This document shows positions 35,672 to 43,115 of a stretch of 45,964 bases of DNA, in pieces. Origin of the DNA: Gammaproteobacteria bacterium (GTDB lineage: Bacteria > Pseudomonadota > Gammaproteobacteria > Pseudomonadales > Azotimanducaceae); assembly GCA_018656865.1 (NCBI GenBank), contig JABHYO010000088.1, forward strand, positions 1-45,964, written 5' to 3'. The notes under the pieces are model-generated. The model was not told the origin of the DNA, did no database searches, and was given only the letters and a program-made list of their open reading frames with translations. The position numbers and the translations under genes were made by a program. The stretch's first letter is position 1, and the number at the start of each line of letters is the position of its first letter.

Positions 35672-37504
35672 ATGCCAATTCGTCTACCTGGTTTAGTACT
35701 AGGGTTGTTGTTCGGATTCGGCGCGGTGGCGGACCCTTATTCAACGCCCGTTGACAGTGATTATCCGAAGAATGTTTACTGGGGTGATACTCATCTCCAT
35801 ACACGCAATTCCGCTGATGCCTATTCCCTGGGCAATCTAAACCTTACTCCCACAGATGCCTTTCGATTTGCCCAGGGTCAGGAACTCATTGCACACAATG
35901 GTATGCGCGTTCAATTACGACGCCCCCTGGATTTTCTCGTGGTGTCAGATCATGCGGAGTATCTCGGTGGCTTTTACAGATTCAACCTCGATGATTCGCT
36001 GGTTAGAGGCACCGATGCGGCTAAAAAGTGGCAGGGCTTCGTAGATGCCGGAGAAACAGCAAAAGTCTACGCGACGTTTGTGGCCAGCATGCAGGACCCT
36101 GAAAATAATCCTCCATTACCTGAGGCCAGCCGTCGTGCGATTTGGGAAGATGTTGCACTGACTGCTGATGAGCACAATAAGCCAGGTCAGTTTACAGCGT
36201 TTATCGGTTACGAATGGACGGCGATGATCGAAGGCAACAATCTACATCGGGTTGTTGTGTATCGCGATAGTGCCGATAAGGCGAAGCAGCTTCCCCCATT
36301 TTCAGCACAGGATTCTCTGGACCCAAGAGAGCTCTGGAAGTCATTAGCGCGTTACGAGGAAGCCACCGGCGGTGAAGTGATGGCGATTGCGCACAACGGA
36401 AATCTTTCCAACGGAATGATGTTCCCTAGCGTTTCCGTTGACGGTAATAAAATTGACCGTGCTTATGCGGAATTACGATCTCGTTGGGAGCAGATTTATG
36501 AAGTCTCTCAAGTTAAGGGTGATGGTGAATCTCATCCAACGTTATCACCGAACGATGAATTCGCTGATTTTGAAAATTGGGACTGGGACAATATAGGACG
36601 TTCACAAGCCAAAGAAGACTGGATGCTCAAGCATGAGTACGCACGTGGCGCATTAAAGCTGGGGCTTGAATACGAACGCACGCTTGGTGTTAACCCCTAC
36701 AAAGTAGGTCTCATCGCCAGCACCGATGGTCACAACAGTATTTCAACACCCGAAGAAGATAATTTTTTCGGTAAGTTCCCTGAATCAGAACCGGGGCCCG
36801 AACGGATGGAAAACACATTAGCCGGTCGCCTGTGGGAAAATTGGCGAATCGTTGCGTCTGGTTACGCGGCAGTCTGGGCTAAAGATAATACCCGTGAGTC
36901 AATCTTTGACGCGATGAAGCGTCGTGAAGTCTATGCCACGACTGGATCGCGCATTTCTGTCCGATTCTTTGGCGGTTGGTCCTATGACACCGACGCCGTT
37001 GATGACGCAAATTTTCTTGATGCGGCCTACAGTCAAGGCGTACCGATGGGGGGTGATCTGACTACCGGGCCTGAAAACCAGGCGCCAAAGTTCATTGTCT
37101 CTGCAGCCAAGGATCCTGATGGCGCCAATCTTGATCGTGTGCAGGTGATAAAAGGCTGGCTGGATGAGCAGGGTGATTCGCACGAGAAAGTCTATGATGT
37201 TGTTTGGTCGAAGGATCGAAAGTTGGATCCTGAAACCGGTCGATTGGAATTGGTAGGCAACACTGTCGATGCAGAGACAGCGACCTTTGAAAACAGCATT
37301 GGCGCAGCGCAACTAGCGACGGTTTGGCAAGATCCAGACTTTAATCCAAAAACTAGAGCGTTTTACTATGCTCGTGTACTGGAAATTCCACGACCGCGCT
37401 GGACAACAATCGATGCCGTCTACTTTGATCTAGAGATTCCTGAGGGTGCTCCCGAGACGATTCAGGATCGTGCCTACACCTCACCCATCTGGTACACCCC
37501 TTGA
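35672..37504 (+). CDS. Exported DUF3604 protein, copy 2
   Basis: A 610-residue paralogue of the preceding gene, clearly alignable from end to end, with large identical blocks (RRPLDFLVVSDHAEYLGG, MQDPENNP, NNLHRVVVYRD, ADFENWD, RAYTSPIWYTP). The signal peptide is MPIRLPGLVLGLLFGFGAVA with cleavage before DPYSTP. All putative metal-site motifs (GDTHLHTR, SDHAEYLG, AHNGN, STDGHNS) are kept, so both copies should be active. AAAAGGAGG lies before the ATG, a much stronger ribosome site than copy 1. Its TGA is embedded in the TTG start of the PPIase gene. Confidence 0.9.
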   Translation: MPIRLPGLVLGLLFGFGAVADPYSTPVDSDYPKNVYWGDTHLHTRNSADAYSLGNLNLTPTDAFRFAQGQELIAHNGMRVQLRRPLDFLVVSDHAEYLGGFYRFNLDDSLVRGTDAAKKWQGFVDAGETAKVYATFVASMQDPENNPPLPEASRRAIWEDVALTADEHNKPGQFTAFIGYEWTAMIEGNNLHRVVVYRDSADKAKQLPPFSAQDSLDPRELWKSLARYEEATGGEVMAIAHNGNLSNGMMFPSVSVDGNKIDRAYAELRSRWEQIYEVSQVKGDGESHPTLSPNDEFADFENWDWDNIGRSQAKEDWMLKHEYARGALKLGLEYERTLGVNPYKVGLIASTDGHNSISTPEEDNFFGKFPESEPGPERMENTLAGRLWENWRIVASGYAAVWAKDNTRESIFDAMKRREVYATTGSRISVRFFGGWSYDTDAVDDANFLDAAYSQGVPMGGDLTTGPENQAPKFIVSAAKDPDGANLDRVQVIKGWLDEQGDSHEKVYDVVWSKDRKLDPETGRLELVGNTVDAETATFENSIGAAQLATVWQDPDFNPKTRAFYYARVLEIPRPRWTTIDAVYFDLEIPEGAPETIQDRAYTSPIWYTP

Positions 37505-38412
37505 ACTGGCTAGGATGGGTCCGCGAACCCATCCTGCATTTTCTCTTACTCGGTCTGGGATTGTTCATTGTCTATAGCTGGCTGAATCCAGATGAAGCGA
37601 TTGATAGTCGGGTGATTGAGATCAACCGTGAATCGCTGGGTCAGTTTATTGAGTTTCGTACTCGGTCTTTCAATGACAATGCGGGAGAAAAACTAGACTC
37701 TCTCTCTCCCAAAGCTTTGTCCGATCTAGTCGATCAGTACATCACAGAAGAGGCCCTTTATCGTCGTGCACTGAACTATGGGATGGACCGGCAGGATTAC
37801 GTGATTAAGCGAAGACTTGTGCAAAAAATGGAATTTCTTGCGGAGGGTACAACATCTCCTGTTAATACCTTAACTAGCGCGGACCTTGAACAGTTTTACG
37901 CTCAACATCAGGCTGATTATGAAGTACCGGCTGCCGTGACCTTCACCCATGTGTTCATTAGTGTTGACCGTCATGGATCAGCATCTAAGAGCATGGCCTT
38001 GGAGATGCTGGCTCGGTTAAACAATCGAAATGTGCGATTTGATCAGGCGCCGAATTTTGGCGATCGATTTCCTTATCAGCTCAATTATGTCGAGAAGACT
38101 CAAGATGAAGTGGGCGGGCATTTTGGCAGGGTGATGGCGGGTCAGCTGTTTGATTTGGCGGTTGAACAACAAGCGTGGCAGGGACCTTTAACTTCGGCTT
38201 TCGGTGAACATCTGGTGTTACTAACGCGCAAACAGGTAGCGCGAATTCCTGGGCTTGACGAAGTTCGCAATCAGATTGCGACCGAACTCCAGCGTCAACG
38301 AGAAACCGAGCGTAAGAAAGCGGTGATCGATACAATGATTAGTGAGTTTGAGGTGAAGATTGATCCCGCTCTTGAAGCCAAAATTGAAATCCGTTTAAAG
38401 AAACCATCTTGA
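37501..38412 (+). CDS. Membrane-anchored parvulin-type peptidylprolyl isomerase
   Basis: A 303-residue protein starting at TTG inside the stop of DUF3604 copy 2 (TTGA). There is one N-terminal membrane segment (PILHFLLLGLGLFIVYSWL), then a SurA/PpiD-like helical region (LVDQYITEEALYRRALNYGM) and a parvulin domain near residues 145-245 (VTFTHVFISVD, GHFGRVMAGQLFDLA, AFGEHLVLLTRK). It should sit on the periplasmic face and help fold an exported partner. The tight coupling to DUF3604 upstream and HupE downstream suggests that the partner is one of these. Confidence 0.85.
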   Translation: MNWLGWVREPILHFLLLGLGLFIVYSWLNPDEAIDSRVIEINRESLGQFIEFRTRSFNDNAGEKLDSLSPKALSDLVDQYITEEALYRRALNYGMDRQDYVIKRRLVQKMEFLAEGTTSPVNTLTSADLEQFYAQHQADYEVPAAVTFTHVFISVDRHGSASKSMALEMLARLNNRNVRFDQAPNFGDRFPYQLNYVEKTQDEVGGHFGRVMAGQLFDLAVEQQAWQGPLTSAFGEHLVLLTRKQVARIPGLDEVRNQIATELQRQRETERKKAVIDTMISEFEVKIDPALEAKIEIRLKKPS

Positions 38413-39398
38413 TGCTCCAACTTTTGCGATTATATTTTGGCCTGCTGATTCTGATCTTTTCGGTGTTTATACAGGCCCACGATGGTCGTCCGGTTTACAT
38501 TGAACTCAATCAATCAGACGCTACCGCGTATGAGCTTGCCTGGCGACTTCCGCCGACGTTGGATCAATTAAATCTTCCGTCTATCAGCCTCGATGAAACT
38601 TGCGAAGCCAACGCCGAAGTTGGGGCCGATGGTGGGCTGCTGGGCACAAGGCTTTACCATTGCTCCGGGGGCGTTCCCCAGAGCATTACCCTCGATTTTC
38701 CGCGAACTAACCCATCACTTTCCAGCATTGTTCGTATTGCGCGGCTCAATCTTCCTGCAAGAGTTGTTCATGCGGGACCTGGTGAGGTTGAGATCGAGGT
38801 TCCGAGTATAGTAGGCAGCGGTAGCATTTTCACAGAATACGGGCGCTTGGGTATTGAACATATTCTCGGGGGCTATGATCATTTACTGTTTGTTGTCTGT
38901 CTCATGTGGCTCGCCTATACATGGAAACGAATCTTTCTTGCGATCACTGGTTTCACTCTCGCACATTCGATCACACTTGCGCTCTCAGCGGTTGAAGTCA
39001 TCACTCCGGCCATAGAACCGACAGAAGCACTTATCGCGCTTAGTATTGTTTTTGTCGCTGCCGAGCTAACCCGTCAGAAAAAGGCGACCTTAAGCTGGCG
39101 GTTTCCGGTTGCGGTCAGCTCAGTATTTGGACTACTTCACGGTTTGGGGTTTGCTAGCGTCTTGAAGGAAATAGGATTGCCTAACGATGATTCATTACTC
39201 GCCTTGTTAGCGTTCAACCTCGGCGTTGAACTAGGGCAGTTGTTTTTCATTGTGTTGACGGGATGTGGGGCGTGGCTATTAGTAAAGGCAGGTAAGGGTG
39301 CAATCAAGCTGGATTCTGATAGCACCCGTTTAGCCAGTGGCTATCTCGTTGGTGCTTTGGCTGCGTTTTGGTTTTTTCAGCGCCTGGCAAGCTTTTAG
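38412..39398 (+). CDS. HupE/UreJ family membrane protein (putative metal transporter)
   Basis: A protein of 328 residues. After a signal-like segment ending QAH there is an extracytoplasmic beta-rich region of about 130 residues, followed by the HupE/UreJ membrane domain: GIEHILGGYDHLLFVV, ITGFTLAHSITLAL, FGLLHGLGFASVL and FNLGVELGQLFF, with conserved His, Asp and Glu in the helices. Relatives are implicated in nickel or cobalt transport. I chose ATG 38412, which shares a base with the PPIase stop (TGATG); TTG 38409 one codon earlier would give the same TTGA overlap seen upstream. It is the last gene of the island before the repeat. Confidence 0.85.
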   Translation: MLQLLRLYFGLLILIFSVFIQAHDGRPVYIELNQSDATAYELAWRLPPTLDQLNLPSISLDETCEANAEVGADGGLLGTRLYHCSGGVPQSITLDFPRTNPSLSSIVRIARLNLPARVVHAGPGEVEIEVPSIVGSGSIFTEYGRLGIEHILGGYDHLLFVVCLMWLAYTWKRIFLAITGFTLAHSITLALSAVEVITPAIEPTEALIALSIVFVAAELTRQKKATLSWRFPVAVSSVFGLLHGLGFASVLKEIGLPNDDSLLALLAFNLGVELGQLFFIVLTGCGAWLLVKAGKGAIKLDSDSTRLASGYLVGALAAFWFFQRLASF

Positions 39399-39673
39399 GC
39401 GTTTGATTCTCTGGGATGATAAAGACGGTACTGCCAAGTTAACTTCTCGAAGCCACCAAATTTCCAGGAATTCCTTCTATACCATCGCTGCACTATTCCT
39501 ATACGCAAAGGAACGCAATCTAAAATATCGATAGGTTTCTGCTGCCCGAGTGAGTGTGTCTTAATGGAAGTGGAAGAGGGAACTCCCGCAAAATGGAGTA
39601 GTAGAAAATGGGGGCGGCCACAGCCTAATAAGAGTCGTGGCCAGAGGTGGAATTGTACGGGTAGGCTACCTGT
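39399..39673. other. Non-coding gap before repeat copy B
   Basis: About 275 bases between convergent HupE and Nudix genes. Contents: GGCCAC/GTGGCC (39616-39642) as a wide hairpin, and an imperfect 21-base inverted repeat GTACGGGTAG-G-CTACCTGTAC at 39655-39675 abutting copy B. No recognisable gene. A minus-strand frame reads WYRRNSWKFGGFEK-like sequence but has no identified relative. Confidence 0.5.
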
Positions 39674-39748
39674 ACCCTCTCGGCGATTCTCTTTGAGAAT
39701 AGCCTGCCGGATAATTGAATCGCATTTGCGATTCAATGTATGAGACGG
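39674..39748. repeat. 75-bp dispersed repeat, copy B
   Basis: Direct repeat of 29737-29811 with three differences in 75 bases and no gaps. Both internal hairpins are kept. It ends six bases before the stop of the Nudix gene, on its 3' side, as copy A lies just 3' of the LysR gene. The two copies are 9,937 bases apart. Confidence 0.9.
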
Positions 39749-39754
39749 GGATTT

Positions 39755-40531
39755 TCAGTACTCAACTGCCGAATGATGAAATTCAAATCCGTCAGGACTC
39801 ATAATCAGGCGATGGGTATCGCCTGAAATCGTTGCATCCCAATCGTCATATCCAGCATCACCGGTCCACATGGTGGTGCGCAGACCTTCTGCGTTCTTGC
39901 CCATGTGAGTTTGATAAACACGCGGCTCCCTCTGGTCAAGCTGAGTCAGTGTTTCGCTGATGGTATCGAAACGGGATAGCTGGTAGAGCGTGACCCAGGT
40001 GGGTGCCGCGAGGCCGATCTCACCGGTCTGGTGGCGTAATAGTGCATCGCCTGGATTGATCCACTGATGGTTCTGGATTTCATCGCCATCGATGCTGATG
40101 TCATGATCATCCTCTGTCGATGAGATAAAGAACCAGGTGGCATATCGCCGGCCAGGCTTTGGTGGCGGTGTCCAGTGACTGAAATAGATGAAGTCGTCAC
40201 CGGGTATGGTTATGCCAGCTTCTTCAACGGTTTCTCGCACCGCGGCGTTTCGGGCAGCGACGTGGTCGTCGTCGCCTCCTGCATAATCCTTGTCGTCAAT
40301 TTTACCACCGGGGAAGACCCAGAGACCGCCGAAATCGATCTCGGCAGTCTTGTGCAACATCAAAACTTCCGAGTTGCCCTGGTGCTCCCTTAACAGAACA
40401 ATGGTCGCCGCGGGAATCGCCGGAGGGTGATCTTCATCAGCAGTCTGGGTGATGTCGTCGCCATAGAGATCGTTTTTGTGTTTCATAGAATCAGGTTTCA
40501 TGGATTCAGGTTTCTTAGATTCATGTTTCAT
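39755..40531 (-). CDS. Nudix hydrolase
   Basis: A 258-residue Nudix protein. The box is expanded: GGKIDDKD, a GGDDD insertion, then AAVRETVEEAGI holds the REx2-EExG core with the metal-binding Glu residues. Relatives hydrolyse nucleoside-diphosphate linkages, including CoA or ADP-ribose derivatives; the substrate is open. The ATG at 40531 overlaps the AtuA stop (ATGA), so it belongs to that operon. The N-terminus is repetitive (MKHES, KKPES, MKPDS, MKHKN), made by imperfect 15-base tandem repeats with further in-frame ATGs at 40501 and 40486. Confidence 0.87.
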   Translation of the reverse strand: MKHESKKPESMKPDSMKHKNDLYGDDITQTADEDHPPAIPAATIVLLREHQGNSEVLMLHKTAEIDFGGLWVFPGGKIDDKDYAGGDDDHVAARNAAVRETVEEAGITIPGDDFIYFSHWTPPPKPGRRYATWFFISSTEDDHDISIDGDEIQNHQWINPGDALLRHQTGEIGLAAPTWVTLYQLSRFDTISETLTQLDQREPRVYQTHMGKNAEGLRTTMWTGDAGYDDWDATISGDTHRLIMSPDGFEFHHSAVEY

Positions 40532-42303
40532 GTTATCTGCTCTACCAGGACTGAGGGTACGTCGATGTGTTTGGCCCGGAGGTACTCGCCGAGAGACTTG
40601 GCCTGCTTGTCGATACGATGATTGGACGACACTCCTTCACCCAGTACGTCGTGAATATAGAAGTTCAAAGCACGTAGATTAGGCAATTCAAATCGTTCGA
40701 TATCATACTCTGCCATATCCGGGGCCAGTTCCTTGAACTTCTCAATCGTGAGGAATTCGAAGAGAAAACTGTAGGCTTCGTCTGTCCTGGCCCAAACGCC
40801 GCAGTTGGCAGCGCCGCCCTTATCTCCAGATCGTGTGCCATATAGGCGGCCGAAGGGGGTTCGCACAGTTTCGCCACCAGGGGCAGGGGCAAGGTTAACC
40901 GGCACTTGCTGGTAGTAGATTTCTTCAAGGTCGAGCCGCTGCGTTGGCAGTACGTCCGTACTTTTGTCGCCGAGGTAAACGTGTTCAGTCACCCTGTTGC
41001 TGTCAATTACCGTCGGCCAGTAAGCGATTACCGGAGTACCGTTGTATCCGGACGCGCCGCGCCCGGTGTTACCCGGAATACAGGCGAGCCCAAGTTCGGT
41101 GACCTTTGCCTGGAACAGACGGCCTAATTTCGAGGGATCAGTGGAACTCACCGTAATCCTCAAGGCTGCGTGAGCCTCTTCGTTGGTTGCCGGGTTTTCC
41201 TTGTCGCTTCGGATCAACTTTATATCGACATCGTCGAACTGATCCTGCCCACCTAGATTGTGAAAAATCTGATCGACAAAGATCTCAGCCTTCCTTTCGA
41301 TATCGAGTCCGGTAAGCAGTATTTCCAGACTCTGCTTGTTGATGCCGAGCGTGTTGACGCAGACCTTGTGGGTAGGCGGCGGGCTGCTGCCGCGACAACC
41401 CGAAACGTAAACACGGTCTTCACCGGTTTGTTCGATTGCCATGGTGTCGAAGTGGGCGATGACGTCAGGGTTGTAGTAGGCGGGTGCTTTAATTTCGTAA
41501 AGCAATTGTGCAGTGATGGTGCCGACTGAGATCAGGCCGCCGGTGCCGGGATGTTTGGTCACGGTAAAGCTGCCGTCAGCTTCGATTTCTGCGATGGGGT
41601 AACCCACGTCGCGAAAACTGGGCACTTCCTCAAAGAAGGAGTAGTTGCCACCACAGCATTGGGCGCCACATTCAATGATGTGCCCGGCTGCCAGTGCGCC
41701 GGCCAGTGCATCGTAGTCGTTGCGGGCCCAGTTGAACTTCCAGGCTGCGGGGCCGATTACGACAGCAGCGTCGGTGACTCTCGGGCAGATAACGATGTCT
41801 GCACCCTGATCAAGCGCCTCTTTGATACCCCAGGCTCCGAAATAGGTGTTGGCTGTGACAACCGTATTGCTGGATTCTGAAAGCGGTATGCCCCGGTCAA
41901 TATTGACGAACTGCTCGCCCTCAGACTGGAACTTTTCGATGTCATTCTTGATGTCGTCGCCGTCGATATAGGCGACCTTCATTTCGATACTGAGCTCGGC
42001 AAGGATTTTTTCAATTTCGTCAGCCATGGACTTTGGATTGAGCCCACCGGCATTGGAGACAATCTTGATATTCCGTTCCTTGCAATCTTTGGCGACATCA
42101 CGAACCTGTTTGAGGAAGGTGCCGACATAACCCATGTTCTCGCCACGGGTCTGCATCTGGTTGTAAAGAATCGTCATGGTGAGTTCGGCGAGATAGTCAC
42201 CTGTCAGTACATCAATCGGACCGCCATCGATCATTTCCTTGGCAGCGGCAAGCCTGTCGCCGTAGAAACCGCTGCAGTTCCCGATTCGGATTACGTCACT
42301 CAT
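40528..42303 (-). CDS. atuA: AtuA family protein (acyclic terpene utilisation)
   Basis: A 591-residue cytoplasmic protein of the AtuA/DUF1446 family: RIGNCSGFYGDRLAA at the N-terminus, KIVSNAGGLNP, ICPRVTDAAVVIGPAAW, GAQCCGGNYSFF, and a C-terminal domain LYGTRSGDKGGAANCGVWAR. In Pseudomonas the atu genes serve citronellol/geraniol breakdown, where AtuA is required but its reaction is not settled. It lies between an enoyl-CoA hydratase and a Nudix hydrolase and downstream of acyl-CoA carboxylase subunits. The symbol rests on family membership; the true pathway could be another branched acyl-CoA. Confidence 0.82.
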   Translation of the reverse strand: MSDVIRIGNCSGFYGDRLAAAKEMIDGGPIDVLTGDYLAELTMTILYNQMQTRGENMGYVGTFLKQVRDVAKDCKERNIKIVSNAGGLNPKSMADEIEKILAELSIEMKVAYIDGDDIKNDIEKFQSEGEQFVNIDRGIPLSESSNTVVTANTYFGAWGIKEALDQGADIVICPRVTDAAVVIGPAAWKFNWARNDYDALAGALAAGHIIECGAQCCGGNYSFFEEVPSFRDVGYPIAEIEADGSFTVTKHPGTGGLISVGTITAQLLYEIKAPAYYNPDVIAHFDTMAIEQTGEDRVYVSGCRGSSPPPTHKVCVNTLGINKQSLEILLTGLDIERKAEIFVDQIFHNLGGQDQFDDVDIKLIRSDKENPATNEEAHAALRITVSSTDPSKLGRLFQAKVTELGLACIPGNTGRGASGYNGTPVIAYWPTVIDSNRVTEHVYLGDKSTDVLPTQRLDLEEIYYQQVPVNLAPAPGGETVRTPFGRLYGTRSGDKGGAANCGVWARTDEAYSFLFEFLTIEKFKELAPDMAEYDIERFELPNLRALNFYIHDVLGEGVSSNHRIDKQAKSLGEYLRAKHIDVPSVLVEQIT

Positions 42304-42331
42304 GGGGCTCTCCTCTTAACCTGTTGGCCGC

Positions 42332-43105
42332 TTATTCTTTAACCCAATTGGGCTTTCGTTTTTCACGGAACGCCGCCATCCCTTCTGCTCCTTCTTCCGA
42401 CTGGAATAGTCGCTGACTCCAGGGGCCGGCCTCTGCGAAGCCTTCTTCTCTTGAAAGCTGGGATATACGCCGTACCAGTTTCTTCGCTTCCTGAACCGCC
42501 AAAGGCCCGCTCAGATTGATCGAGTCAATTTCTTCCTGAACCGCAGCTTCCAATTGATCGGCAGTGACAGCGCGGTGTGCGAAACCCATGTCAACGGCCT
42601 GGGTGCCATTGAACCGCTCGCCAGTGAGGAAGAGTTTCATGCCATGGTGAGTGCCGAGTTTCGGCAGACAGACCACTGAGATGACGGCCGGAATCACGCC
42701 GATGCGCACTTCGCTGAAACTGAACTGAACGTCATCCACTGTCACCACGATGTCAGCAGCACCGACTAGACCAAGTCCTCCTGCAAAAGCAGCACCATTG
42801 ACGGCAACAATTACCGGTTTGGAGCTATCCATGATGGTATTCAACACATCCACAAAAGCGACAGTTTTCTCGCCGGCAACAACCTGACCTGGAGGGTTTT
42901 TGAGATCGGCACCGGCACAGAATGCAGTGCCATTGCCTGTGATGACGATGCAGCGCACCTCATCATCCTCGTTTGCGTGTTGGAGGTGTCCATAGAGCTC
43001 ATTCACCAGTGTGGCGGAGAGAGCATTACGATTCTCCGGTCTGTTGAGACGAATCCACGCGGCTCCTTCATTGATTTCGTATAGAGTTGCTTCCTGACCA
43101 GTCAT
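42332..43105 (-). CDS. Enoyl-CoA hydratase/isomerase family protein
   Basis: A crotonase-fold protein of 257 residues. The oxyanion-hole motifs are GNGTAFCAGADLKN and VNGAAFAGGLGLVGAADIV, with FSEVRIGVIPAVIS following. I chose ATG 43105 (MTGQEATLYEI), which has AAGGAG upstream; the longer frame to 43153 overlaps the carboxylase. By position it could be the AtuE/LiuC equivalent that hydrates the glutaconyl-CoA product of the carboxylase, but which one cannot be settled. The gap to atuA is 28 bases. Confidence 0.87.
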   Translation of the reverse strand: MTGQEATLYEINEGAAWIRLNRPENRNALSATLVNELYGHLQHANEDDEVRCIVITGNGTAFCAGADLKNPPGQVVAGEKTVAFVDVLNTIMDSSKPVIVAVNGAAFAGGLGLVGAADIVVTVDDVQFSFSEVRIGVIPAVISVVCLPKLGTHHGMKLFLTGERFNGTQAVDMGFAHRAVTADQLEAAVQEEIDSINLSGPLAVQEAKKLVRRISQLSREEGFAEAGPWSQRLFQSEEGAEGMAAFREKRKPNWVKE

Positions 43106-43115
43106 GGCCTGCTCC

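Noticed and set aside
35583-35696. Small frame starting with ATG after GGAGGAG between the DUF3604 genes
   Set aside because: The ribosome site is good but the peptide (about 37 codons) runs into DUF3604 copy 2 in another frame and has no recognisable feature.
39395-39736. Minus-strand frame of 113 codons crossing repeat copy B
   Set aside because: It runs through the repeat and the HupE end, with no ribosome site and no recognised family, despite a Trp/Tyr-rich stretch.
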